Origin: Spirochaetales bacterium UBA6872
GTDB lineage: Bacteria > Spirochaetota > Spirochaetia > Sphaerochaetales > Sphaerochaetaceae
DNA length: 64,000 bases
Reading direction: 5' to 3'
NCBI GenBank assembly: GCA_002452215.1
Contig: DKCO01000027.1
Span: forward strand, 193 to 64,192
Positions 53,921-63,211 of the stretch are shown in pieces (position 1 is the first letter of the stretch; each line of letters starts with the position of its first letter). The notes beneath the pieces are model-generated. The model did no database searches and was not told where the DNA came from. It worked only from the letters and a program-made list of their open reading frames with translations. Position numbers and translations under genes: made by a program.

Positions 53921-56900
53921 TTAAAAAACTATGCGTTTTCGGAAAGAGAATCCGAAATTTTCCATCAAGCCATATGGCGTCAAGTTGACTGGTTGAGAGA
54001 AAAATGTAACAGTGCAAAGTGGATTATCCCATTCAAGCGAGATTTCTGTATCCATTGTCAAGTCATCCGCAATGAATGAGAAGCTGTTCTTTTCATTATT
54101 GCGATTTGCCGAAAGATGAACCATTGCTTGAAGATAAAAATCCGGCGATAGATACTTGCCGATATAAAGAGATGTGCCATCAAGATACCTAGCCATTGGA
54201 CTAAGCGTGTTCAGCTCTGGAGATGATGATGCAAACGAAACTGTATCGGCAACCAGATTGGAAAGGATGTTAGTATGAAGCGAGAACGTATCTATAGAAA
54301 GACTATCTCGTATTGTCGATGACAGTCCATCATCCACAGAACCCAAAATACCGACTTTTGATAAAACATCAACTGAGGCAGCAGCCATTGAGACCACTGT
54401 TGTCAGCGATGTCTCTCCGTACGCGGATGTTGGCAAGATAGCTTGTCCAAGAATTGACAAGATCTCATTCAAATCCTTGTTTGGAGAACTCTCGAATGAA
54501 GGCGATAGATTATCCAGTGTAGCATCTCTTAAGACAAGATAAATATCGACACTGTCGCCATTGGAATCAAAGTCCCTGAGTCTTGCACGCAAATTTATTA
54601 TAGGGTATATGCCATTCAAGCTGTCTCTGAATGCAACATTTCCTTCTGTAATGTAGAAGTATTTTTGGAAATAATATATCTCGCCGGATCTTATAGGTAT
54701 TTCACCAGAGATATTGAACCCACTATCTGTTGAACTGAACCCTATTTTTGTATTGTCAGAGATATTAGCCCTGATTATAGGACTTGGGCCAAGCGGGTAA
54801 AGAAGTTGTATATTGCTCCTTAGCAAAACATCAAAATCAGATGTCGTCTTTAAGGATGTGTTCCACCATTGAGGAAGCTCATCCAATCCAATCGAAAGTT
54901 CTACATCATCAACAACAACATCGCCGCTATTGTTTACAACATCACTGTTTGCAATTATCTTATAGTGACCACTCACCTTTCCTTTAATATCAATATTGCT
55001 ATTTACTAAAGGAAGACGGAAATTGATCTTATATGGGTCAGAGATATATACATCAAGTTCCCAGCTGTCAAAGCCAAAGAAGTCATCAAAATACATGCCA
55101 AGCTTTATTTTGGCAGGAACGATTTCATAACTTTCTTGATTCAAGACACTAGCATCTGTAAGAATCGATACAATATCGTTATCCCAAACAACAAATGTTG
55201 CATTGTGCAAAATCACTCTCTCATTCGGAAGCCACCAGACATCGAATTCAGCATATTCACATTCAAGCGCTCCGAATGCATCAACACCATCATCTGAAAT
55301 TACAATATTAAGCTCTCCAGAAATATATGCTGGATCGTAGAAGATCAAAATTGGCGATGGAAAATAAAGGTTTGCAAGAGAGACAGCAAACTTCTCAAAA
55401 TCAAGGCTAAATGATTTATTGTTCTTCAAGTTTCCATTTATCGAGAAAACAGCTATTGGATCGATATCTACATCCAAGTCTATATCGCCAGATGAGAAAT
55501 CATAGTCTCCCGAAACAAAGCTGCCAGAAAGCTTTAACTTTCCTTCATCTATTCTTGCTTTCATTTCCTTCTTCTCTACTCTCAAATTGCTGTCAACATC
55601 AAGATAATCAAGCGTAAGAGAGATATCCATATCTGAACATTTTGTTTTGGCAAGAGAGAAAAAGGACTCTAAAAGCGAAGTTGCTTTTGGTACAGAAATC
55701 TCAGAACTTATCGAAGCTGATATTGTGTACGGCCTATCTGAATGACTTAAAGAAAGCAAGAGATCAGCATTTTCCATAGTGGAATATCCACTTGTGCTAT
55801 CAAAGGCAAGAAGAGGCAATGTCAAAGTCAATGAACTATTTGAATATTCGAAATCGCTGAGACGGAATTGATTGTTATCAATGAGAATTGACGCTTTGAT
55901 TCGTCTTTGGTCATTGATTGTATCATTGGAAATTGCATTGAAATTTCCTGAAAAAGCAAAATCCTTAAGCTTTTCAGCTCGTCCTGAAAGATTGAAATTG
56001 CCAACCATATCACTCAATCCAAATCGACCGAGATTGATATTCTCCCCTCTTATGATACCAAAGTAGCTATCGACTTCCTTCATGACCGATGCAATATACA
56101 TCTCGCCACTTCCATCGCTCAAGCTGAATACGAATTTTCTGTTTAGAATATCAAAAACAGCCGAGCCTGATAAACTATTGAAACCTGATACTGTAAGAAG
56201 GATATCATCAATTTTAATCGAGTTGTTGTCTCCATGAGCTGAGAATGAAAAAGCTGGTTCTGTTGACAAAGAATAGAAATTCATAATTCCAACATGTGGG
56301 ATATCAAGAAGGAAACTTTGCTTTGCAAAATCAAACTCGAATTTGACATCCATATCCAAAGTCGAAATATTTAAACTTTCATCGGACGGAGAAAGTGGCA
56401 ATGAGTCAAACAAGATAGAGATATCAAGTATATTAGCCCAGCTAACATCAATATCGATGTTATCATTATCCATCGTTAGATGCTTTTCTTCCAAATCGAT
56501 TTTAAGATCAAAAGGATTGACTCTATTGAAAAGAGATATGACAGCATCTGATGATATCAAGTTATCGGTTGCAAAGTTAACAACACCTGATATGTAGCTA
56601 TTATTGACATATGGTGATTCAGCATGGAAAGTGTACTCCTTAAGATTTGAAGCAACCATATCCAACAAGAAATATGGTTTTCCACTTGCTGATACTATCT
56701 CAAAGTGTCCCTCTGGAAGATTTGATGCAAAACTCAATGAGCCATTGTATGTAATATCAAGCCAATCTGTCTCAAATGCAAAATCCTTAAATGATACTTC
56801 TTGTTCTCCTAGCGACAGTTCAAGTTTAGAGCTAATGCCAAAAGAACTCTCGTTGAACCTTATATTGTTTATATCGACATTGTATTCAAGATTCCCGCTG

Positions 56901-58498
56901 AAGCCATATTTTGCTATTGCATTTTCTTCTACAGAAGTAGATATGTTTCCATCTAATACGGTTTCATCTGATATGTATGATGTCAATATTGGCAAATAAG
57001 TGGAAATTACAGGCATGAAATCAAATAAATAAAGAGAATTAAAATCAAGTGACAAATCCAATTTATCATCAAATGACACAGATCCATTCATCTCTTGGCC
57101 GTAATTGAGGGAAAAGCTTGCTTTTTTGTTTTCACCAGACAAAGAAAGAGATAATGTTTTTTCCAATTTTGGAATCTTGAAATCCGGTATATCCAAATTA
57201 TATTCAATCGATTCGTCTATATACTTGGAGTTCAGATTCATAGTGAAAGATGTACCATCAATCAGATCTTCTTTGCTTGATAATACAGCTAATGCATTTG
57301 CATCTATTTTTATAGCATCAAGATAATCAATATCAGATTCAAAGGAAGACAATACAATGCTATTAACCAAGTTGGCTGAATAATCACCCAACAATCCGGA
57401 CTCAAGCCGTGGAATTGAGATATTTGCTTTTTTCTTATCCAAATCAATACCAAGATCCAGGCTATTTGCTTTGAATAGCTCTTTTCCATCCATATCAAAA
57501 AGCATTTTAGAAAACGTCGATGAAAAATTATTCAAATTTGATGTATCAATGGATGTTTTTCCAATCGCCAATGAATATATACCCTTAGAAATGAGAGCAT
57601 CCAAGGATGTAAAATTCAAAGACCTGTCCTCGAATTTTATACTTGATGATTTCATCTGAACATTGGCGTCTTGATATGTTAAATCTATTTCTTCAGCGCT
57701 AAGCTCAACAGGGATATCGATTGGTTTTATATTTGAGAAATCTCCTGCATCGATCTTTGCATTCAAACCATTCAATGAAAGAGATACATCCTCATATTCC
57801 AACATTGCATCTTCTATTAATGCACTTATTTTAAAGGAGTCATCATAGTAAATTTTGAATAATATACTTTCCCCTTCAATCCCAATGCCATTAAAGCTAT
57901 AGCCAAAATATGGCATCTCCATCGACAGCTTCATCCCATCTAGCCCATGGTCAAAATAAAGGGAGAAATTCGAATCCTTGACAAGAATATCGTTGTAGCT
58001 GATATCGACATTTTCCATCTTCATGTCGATTCCCCAGGAAAAGAGCTCATCAGGAATCTTAAGCGTCAAAGAATTGTTCAAGAATGATTCGCTACTGTCG
58101 CCTTTTTTGATACTGATGCTATTATCCTGATGAGGAATATCAAGAAAACCATTAGATGCATTTACTTTCAACACTCCATTTCCAGTAAAAATGTAGCCAA
58201 GCATAGAAAAAAGGCCTTTCTCTAGCTTCACATTGTCAAAACGCAAGATTTCGTGATCATTGTATTTGATTGATAATCCATTTATGTATACTCTGTCACG
58301 TAAATTCCTCTCTATTGAGTCAAAAGAGACTGAGACATTGCTATCGACACTCTCCCAGCTATCGAAAAGCTTGTTAGCAAGCATCAATGTAGGGCTGGTC
58401 AAGTTCAAAGAAGAGAGAATAAAAACTGAGACAAAAAGAAACATCAATGTAATCAAAATCGAAATAATGATTGTAGATGCTGTTGAATGGTATTTCAT
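53921..58498 (-). CDS. tamB: TamB-like translocation and assembly / bridge-type lipid transport protein (DUF490)
   Basis: A 1525-residue protein with one N-terminal membrane anchor (about residues 8-32) and a very long run of beta-strand repeats, as in AsmA-like proteins with a hydrophobic groove that span the periplasm. The C-terminal DUF490 domain is seen in SGEIPIRSGEIYYFQKYFYI, GNVAFRDSLNGIYPIINLRA and AILPTSAYGETSLTTVVSM. In spirochaetes TamB pairs with BamA. The ATG at 58498 is preferred to a TTG one codon upstream. It is divergent from tmk. Confidence 0.92.
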   Translation of the reverse strand: MKYHSTASTIIISILITLMFLFVSVFILSSLNLTSPTLMLANKLFDSWESVDSNVSVSFDSIERNLRDRVYINGLSIKYNDHEILRFDNVKLEKGLFSMLGYIFTGNGVLKVNASNGFLDIPHQDNSISIKKGDSSESFLNNSLTLKIPDELFSWGIDMKMENVDISYNDILVKDSNFSLYFDHGLDGMKLSMEMPYFGYSFNGIGIEGESILFKIYYDDSFKISALIEDAMLEYEDVSLSLNGLNAKIDAGDFSNIKPIDIPVELSAEEIDLTYQDANVQMKSSSIKFEDRSLNFTSLDALISKGIYSLAIGKTSIDTSNLNNFSSTFSKMLFDMDGKELFKANSLDLGIDLDKKKANISIPRLESGLLGDYSANLVNSIVLSSFESDIDYLDAIKIDANALAVLSSKEDLIDGTSFTMNLNSKYIDESIEYNLDIPDFKIPKLEKTLSLSLSGENKKASFSLNYGQEMNGSVSFDDKLDLSLDFNSLYLFDFMPVISTYLPILTSYISDETVLDGNISTSVEENAIAKYGFSGNLEYNVDINNIRFNESSFGISSKLELSLGEQEVSFKDFAFETDWLDITYNGSLSFASNLPEGHFEIVSASGKPYFLLDMVASNLKEYTFHAESPYVNNSYISGVVNFATDNLISSDAVISLFNRVNPFDLKIDLEEKHLTMDNDNIDIDVSWANILDISILFDSLPLSPSDESLNISTLDMDVKFEFDFAKQSFLLDIPHVGIMNFYSLSTEPAFSFSAHGDNNSIKIDDILLTVSGFNSLSGSAVFDILNRKFVFSLSDGSGEMYIASVMKEVDSYFGIIRGENINLGRFGLSDMVGNFNLSGRAEKLKDFAFSGNFNAISNDTINDQRRIKASILIDNNQFRLSDFEYSNSSLTLTLPLLAFDSTSGYSTMENADLLLSLSHSDRPYTISASISSEISVPKATSLLESFFSLAKTKCSDMDISLTLDYLDVDSNLRVEKKEMKARIDEGKLKLSGSFVSGDYDFSSGDIDLDVDIDPIAVFSINGNLKNNKSFSLDFEKFAVSLANLYFPSPILIFYDPAYISGELNIVISDDGVDAFGALECEYAEFDVWWLPNERVILHNATFVVWDNDIVSILTDASVLNQESYEIVPAKIKLGMYFDDFFGFDSWELDVYISDPYKINFRLPLVNSNIDIKGKVSGHYKIIANSDVVNNSGDVVVDDVELSIGLDELPQWWNTSLKTTSDFDVLLRSNIQLLYPLGPSPIIRANISDNTKIGFSSTDSGFNISGEIPIRSGEIYYFQKYFYITEGNVAFRDSLNGIYPIINLRARLRDFDSNGDSVDIYLVLRDATLDNLSPSFESSPNKDLNEILSILGQAILPTSAYGETSLTTVVSMAAASVDVLSKVGILGSVDDGLSSTIRDSLSIDTFSLHTNILSNLVADTVSFASSSPELNTLSPMARYLDGTSLYIGKYLSPDFYLQAMVHLSANRNNEKNSFSFIADDLTMDTEISLEWDNPLCTVTFFSQPVNLTPYGLMENFGFSFRKRIVF

Positions 58499-58580
58499 CA
58501 ATCTCTTCTCTCAACTATAATATGTACTCGTCACGTTTTAGGATAACATATTTTAATGTTGGGTGAAAATTGGAGAGTTT

Positions 58581-59198
58581 ATGTGCTTTTTTAATAATAT
58601 GATAGTTTTTGAAGGTCTTGATGGAGCTGGAACAACAACGCAAAACAAGCTTTTGGAAGAGAAACTGGTCTTGATGGGGAAAAAAGTGTTCCTGACACAT
58701 GAACCTACAGACAATCCAATCGGAAAAGTTGTCAGATCTGTATTGCAACATAAATTCATAACGACGCCAGAGGCCCTAGCCTTGCTGTATTCATCTGACC
58801 GCCATGACCATATATACAACCCGGAATACGGAATAGAAAAACACTTGAAATCTGGGGAGATTGTTCTTCTTGATCGATTCTTCTATTCATCTATAGCTTA
58901 CCAAGGAGTTGAATGTGACTTGGATTTCGTGAGAAGAATAAACGACTATCCAAACCCAGGTTATGTTATCTTTATCGATACTCCTGTAGAAAATTGCTTA
59001 AGAAGAATAGAAAAAAGAGGAGACGAGAAGGAGCTGTTTGATCGAGAAGACTATCTGACAAAAGTCAGGAACAACTATATATCGGAATTCGAGAAACTGC
59101 CAAAAGAAGTAAATTTTCTTAAAGTCGATGGATCATTACCCGTTGATGTCATACATGAAAAAATCTTCTCTTGGCTTTCTTCCTGCTTCAACCTTTGA
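58581..59198 (+). CDS. tmk: Thymidylate kinase with an altered P-loop
   Basis: A 205-residue dTMP kinase: FEGLDGAGTTTQ at the N-terminus, then THEPTDNPIG, LLYSSDRHDH and LLDRFFYSSIAYQG, all family motifs. The P-loop lysine (GxGKTT) is Thr18 here, so the usual phosphate-gripping residue is absent. The start at 58581 has GGAG 5 bases upstream. It converges with queA, and the two 3' ends overlap by 11 bases. The gene beside tamB is also tmk in Borrelia. Confidence 0.93.
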   Translation: MCFFNNMIVFEGLDGAGTTTQNKLLEEKLVLMGKKVFLTHEPTDNPIGKVVRSVLQHKFITTPEALALLYSSDRHDHIYNPEYGIEKHLKSGEIVLLDRFFYSSIAYQGVECDLDFVRRINDYPNPGYVIFIDTPVENCLRRIEKRGDEKELFDREDYLTKVRNNYISEFEKLPKEVNFLKVDGSLPVDVIHEKIFSWLSSCFNL

Positions 59199-60228
59199 TT
59201 AGCATTGCATCTCCATAGCTGAAGAAATGATATTTCTCATCAATAGCATGATTATATGCACGCATGATATTCTCGCGTCCTGCCATTGCTGAGACAAGCA
59301 TAAGCAAAGTCGACTCTGGCGTATGGAAATTCGTAAGGAGGTTGTCAACAAACTTGAACTTATATCCTGGATGAATGAAGATTTGTGTCCTTCCAGAAAG
59401 ATTTACAAGCTCTCCATTATCATCAGATGCACTCTCAAGTGTGCGTATAGATGTCGTGCCAACAGCAACAATCTTCTTTCCTTCTCGTTTTGCTTTGTTC
59501 AGTTCATACGCAACGCTCTCATCTATTTCATAGCTTTCGCTATGCATATGATGATCCTCGATGTTCTCAGATCTTACAGGCAAGAATGTACCAGCTCCAA
59601 CATGAAGTGTCACTTCATATCTTTTTATACCTAAAGAATCAATTTTATCAAGAAGCTCTGGAGTAAAATGCAATCCTGCTGTGGGTGCAGCAACACTGCC
59701 TGAAACTTTTGCATATACTGTCTGGTACCTTGATTCATCTGAAAAGTCATCTTCTCTTTTTATGTATGGAGGAAGAGGCACATGTCCGCAAATAGAGAAA
59801 AATTCCTCTGATATATCTCTTGAGAACAATACATCCTTTGTTGAATCTGGATTTTCCCTGACAATAGTCGCATCGATATATTTATTGCCATCCAAGGATT
59901 TGAAGCAATAGTGCTTGCCTATCCTTTGTTTCTTGCTTTTCGATACTATTGCATTCCACGTTCCATCCGCATTAGGCCCAAGAAATAGAAACTCAACAAT
60001 TCCACCAGTTTCGGATTCAGCATATGTCCTTGCTTTTCGGACTTTGGAGTTATTGACAACAAGCACACTGTCCTTGTCCAAGAGGCTTGGAAACGATGAC
60101 ATCGTGGAATCAAAGAAGTCGCCAGTGTTCTTATCAAGAACCAAAAGCTTATCATCGCCTCTTTTTGCACTTGGTTTTTGTGCAATCAGCTCCTCTGGTA
60201 AATCAAAGAAGAAATCCTTGGTTTGCAT
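59188..60228 (-). CDS. queA: S-adenosylmethionine:tRNA ribosyltransferase-isomerase
   Basis: A 346-residue QueA that adds the epoxycyclopentane ring during queuosine synthesis. Family motifs are FDLPEELIAQKP, VVNNSKVRKAR, GSVAAPTAGLHFTPELL and NFHTPESTLLMLVSA. The ATG at 60228 has GGAGG 5 bases upstream and overlaps ruvB by 26 bases. It belongs with tgt to the queuosine pathway. Confidence 0.96.
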   Translation of the reverse strand: MQTKDFFFDLPEELIAQKPSAKRGDDKLLVLDKNTGDFFDSTMSSFPSLLDKDSVLVVNNSKVRKARTYAESETGGIVEFLFLGPNADGTWNAIVSKSKKQRIGKHYCFKSLDGNKYIDATIVRENPDSTKDVLFSRDISEEFFSICGHVPLPPYIKREDDFSDESRYQTVYAKVSGSVAAPTAGLHFTPELLDKIDSLGIKRYEVTLHVGAGTFLPVRSENIEDHHMHSESYEIDESVAYELNKAKREGKKIVAVGTTSIRTLESASDDNGELVNLSGRTQIFIHPGYKFKFVDNLLTNFHTPESTLLMLVSAMAGRENIMRAYNHAIDEKYHFFSYGDAMLIKG

Positions 60229-61270
60229 CAAGACCTCCTTTTATATCCAAAGCAGCATATGCTTTTGCTGTGACGCATCTTCCTCTAGTAGTGCGTTTCA
60301 AGTATCCTTGTCGCATCAAATAAGGCTCATAGTAAACCTCTATGGACTCTGACGCATCATTTATCGATGCGGCAAGTGCCTCAAGGCCAACAGGGCCGCC
60401 CTCATATACTTCGATTATAGTCCTTAGTATTGCTCGGTCTGTCTTATCGAGCCCATTTTTATCGATTCCTAGCTTTTCGAGCCCAAGCTCAGCCATTTCA
60501 AGATTTATCTTTCCATCACCCATGACAGAAGCAATGTCCCTGACTCTTCTAAGTATCCTGTTGGCGATTCTTGGAGTACCTCTGGAGCATTGAGCGATTT
60601 TCATTACAGCATCTTTGGAAATCTTGACATTGAGGATTTTTGCAGAACGCTCGATTATCAAAGAAAGCTCCTCAGGAGAATAAAGATCAATCTTAATAGG
60701 TATTCCAAATCTATTTTCCAATGGTTTTGAGACAGCTCCAGCTCTTGTTGTTGCTCCAATTAATGTAAAGGGCTCCAAATCGATTCTCATCGTCCTTGCA
60801 GCAGGGCCTTGGCCAATAACCCAATCTATCTCATAATCCTCCATTGCAATATATAGAGTCTCTTCCATGGATTTCTTCAAACCATGAATCTCATCAATGA
60901 AAAGGATTGACCCCTTGCTCAAGTTTGTCAAAATACCAACAAGATCCTTTGGCTTATCCAATGCTGTGGCTGATGTAAGCTTTATCTCAGACCCCATCTC
61001 ATTCGCAATTATCGAAGCAAGAGTTGTCTTTCCAAGCCCTGGAGGACCTTGCAAGAAAATATGGTCAAGCGCCTCTCCTCTTTCTTTAGCTGCCTTTATA
61101 TAGATTGAAAGGTTCTCCTTTAATTCTTCTTGTCCCTGGAAATCAGAAAGGTACTTTGGCCTTAGTATATTCTCTTGCTGATCTTGTTCTTGAGAGAATT
61201 CTGGCTCAACAGCACGATCCAAAAAATCCTCATCAAGGTTCTTGTCTATATCATTGCTTTCTATGATCAT
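60203..61270 (-). CDS. ruvB: Holliday junction helicase RuvB
   Basis: A 355-residue AAA+ motor that migrates Holliday junctions with RuvA. RPKYLSDFQGQEELKENLSI, Walker A GPPGLGKT (75-82), LFIDEIHGL and ATTRAGAVSKPLENRFG are present, with a C-terminal winged helix (PYLMRQGYLKRTTRGR). It shares one base with the ruvA stop. Confidence 0.97.
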   Translation of the reverse strand: MIIESNDIDKNLDEDFLDRAVEPEFSQEQDQQENILRPKYLSDFQGQEELKENLSIYIKAAKERGEALDHIFLQGPPGLGKTTLASIIANEMGSEIKLTSATALDKPKDLVGILTNLSKGSILFIDEIHGLKKSMEETLYIAMEDYEIDWVIGQGPAARTMRIDLEPFTLIGATTRAGAVSKPLENRFGIPIKIDLYSPEELSLIIERSAKILNVKISKDAVMKIAQCSRGTPRIANRILRRVRDIASVMGDGKINLEMAELGLEKLGIDKNGLDKTDRAILRTIIEVYEGGPVGLEALAASINDASESIEVYYEPYLMRQGYLKRTTRGRCVTAKAYAALDIKGGLDANQGFLL

Positions 61271-61896
61271 CAGCTTATTCTCCTTAGGACCAAAGGAAAG
61301 ATCTTCTTTTCGATCTCTCTATCATCAAGGCCAGAAAACAAAAGTTCATTTTCCTTCATGATATCATCGATAGTCTTCAAAACATTTTTCCTGTCATATC
61401 CCATCTCTGAAAAAGATGCGACAAGATCTGAGAATCTCTGTTTGTTGTTTGTGCCCTTTTTCTCACTCTCTTCTTCTTGAAGAACTAGGACATTCCTAAG
61501 TTGCAATATCAACTTTTGAGCTGTTTTCGCACCCAGTCCAGGCACCTTTGATAATGTCTTGACATCTTGCTGATCCAAAGCAAGAATCAACTTCTCTACA
61601 GTTATGCCTGAGAGTATCTTCAAAGCACCCTTTGCTCCAATTCCAGGAACTGTTTGCAACTCATTGAAGCAAAAACGCTCCATTTGTGTTGCGAACCCAA
61701 AAAGTGTCATAGAATCCTCTCTGTGTTGCAAAACAGAAAGAATCCTTATGTTTTTTCTTTCTTCTGTGCTCATCGAGCTATAGAAGCTAGATGTATTTGA
61801 TGAGATTTCCAATATGTATTCAATTCCACTATCTGTAAGAATAACGATTGAATTTGGGTTAATCTCTATGGCTTTGCCACGGATTGCATTGATCAT
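61270..61896 (-). CDS. ruvA: Holliday junction DNA helicase subunit RuvA
   Basis: A 208-residue RuvA with an N-terminal OB-fold (MINAIRGKAIEINPNSIVIL), two helix-hairpin-helix motifs (LQTVPGIGAKGALKIL and LSKVPGLGAKTAQKLIL) and a C-terminal three-helix domain that contacts RuvB. Overlaps ruvC by 4 bases. Confidence 0.96.
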   Translation of the reverse strand: MINAIRGKAIEINPNSIVILTDSGIEYILEISSNTSSFYSSMSTEERKNIRILSVLQHREDSMTLFGFATQMERFCFNELQTVPGIGAKGALKILSGITVEKLILALDQQDVKTLSKVPGLGAKTAQKLILQLRNVLVLQEEESEKKGTNNKQRFSDLVASFSEMGYDRKNVLKTIDDIMKENELLFSGLDDREIEKKIFPLVLRRIS

Positions 61897-62384
61897 AGGT
61901 TGATTTTACTGTTAAATGCCAAATGAGAGCAATAGCAAATGCAATCAGCTAACGCATCTGCTGCATGGTCTGGCTTTGGAATCTCTTTAAGCTTAAGATA
62001 ACGTCTCACCATATCTTGCACTTGGATTTTCTCTGCGTTTCCCATGCCTGTTATAGCCATTTTCACTTCTCTCGGAGAATAAAGGTTGACTTCTATCGAC
62101 ATAGTAGAAAACTTATGGATAATAGCACCAATGACTTTTGCAACAGGTATTGCCGATGATATGTTCTTAGTAAAGAAAATATCCTCCATTGCAACAACAG
62201 AACAATTGTATTTTATTGAGACTTGACCAAGATCTTCTGCAATCGTGTAAATCCTATTTTGCATAGGATGACTTGCTGGAGTTTTTATCACTCCATAAGA
62301 AACAGGCTGGTATTTCTTGCCATCATATGCAATTACACCCCAGCCTGTATCAGATAATCCTGGATCTATACCAAGTATATGCAA
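61893..62384 (-). CDS. ruvC: Holliday junction endonuclease RuvC
   Basis: A 163-residue RuvC resolvase. The catalytic acids lie in GIDPGLSDTGWGV (Asp7), MEDIFF, and the C-terminal PDHAADALA. The start is TTG at 62384, directly after the yebC TAA; GAGG 5 bases before it supports this codon. Overlaps ruvA by 4 bases. Confidence 0.94.
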   Translation of the reverse strand: MHILGIDPGLSDTGWGVIAYDGKKYQPVSYGVIKTPASHPMQNRIYTIAEDLGQVSIKYNCSVVAMEDIFFTKNISSAIPVAKVIGAIIHKFSTMSIEVNLYSPREVKMAITGMGNAEKIQVQDMVRRYLKLKEIPKPDHAADALADCICYCSHLAFNSKINL

Positions 62385-63128
62385 TTAGTCCTCTGCAACA
62401 AAATCATCAGGAAGTTCGAGATTGGTTGAAACTTGTTGTACATCCTCAAGCTCCTCAAGTCTATCAACAATCTTCAAGACTTTATTGGCTTTTTCTGTAT
62501 CAAGAGTAACTGTTTGATCAGCTATCTTCTGGATATCAGCGGAGCTTTGCTCAAAACCAGCTGCTTGCATAGCCTCTAGAACGGATGCGAAATCTGCAGG
62601 GCTTGTTGTAACTTCAATTACTCCATCCGATGTAGATACATCCTCGGCTCCATTTTCAAGTGCAGCCTCGAAGATTTGCTCCTCTGTGTATTTATCAGCA
62701 TCATATGTTATGACACCTTTGGTCTGGAACATGTAGCTTACGCATCCAGTTGCACCCAAAGAGCCACCAAGCTTTGTCAAAGTAGATCTCACATCTGCTG
62801 CAGTTCTGTTTTTGTTATCTGTTAGAGTATCGACAATGATTGCGACTCCACCTGGAGCATATCCCTCATAAGTAAGCTCAAAATAAGTAGATGCAGAACC
62901 TTCGCCTGTTGCCTTCTTTATAGCTCTTTCTATATTGTCCTTAGGCATGTTTTCTGCTTTTGCCTTGAGGATTGCTGTTCTTAGTGCAGCATTGCTATTT
63001 GGGTCGGTACCGCCTTGCTTTGCAGCGACAGTAATCTCTTTGATAAGCTTTGTAAACTTCTGTCCACGCTTAGCATCTGCAATGCCTTTAGCGTGCTTTA
63101 TAGTTGCCCATTTGGAGTGGCCAGACAT
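62385..63128 (-). CDS. yebC: YebC/PmpR family regulatory/translation factor
   Basis: A 247-residue protein starting MSGHSKWATIKHAKGIADA, with LTDNKNRTAADVRSTLTKLGG; both are YebC signatures. Members act as DNA-binding regulators or, in recent work, help ribosomes through proline-rich stretches. The yebC-ruvCAB order is conserved in many bacteria. GAGG lies 7 bases before the ATG. Confidence 0.96.
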   Translation of the reverse strand: MSGHSKWATIKHAKGIADAKRGQKFTKLIKEITVAAKQGGTDPNSNAALRTAILKAKAENMPKDNIERAIKKATGEGSASTYFELTYEGYAPGGVAIIVDTLTDNKNRTAADVRSTLTKLGGSLGATGCVSYMFQTKGVITYDADKYTEEQIFEAALENGAEDVSTSDGVIEVTTSPADFASVLEAMQAAGFEQSSADIQKIADQTVTLDTEKANKVLKIVDRLEELEDVQQVSTNLELPDDFVAED

Positions 63129-63157
63129 ATTTCAACCTCGATCATTAATAAGAATTT

Positions 63158-63182
63158 ATTATACCAATCCATTGTGCACAAT
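63158..63182 (-). promoter_or_regulatory. yebC-ruvCAB promoter with a 12-bp palindrome
   Basis: On the - strand the extended -10 is TGGTATAAT (hexamer 63158-63163), 29 bases before the yebC ATG. A perfect palindrome ATTGTGCACAAT (63171-63182) lies just upstream, within the -35 to -10 spacer, a typical operator position. No good -35 hexamer was found. Confidence 0.5.
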
Positions 63183-63211
63183 CGTTTTTTGCTAGTCAAT
63201 ATAGCATTGCT

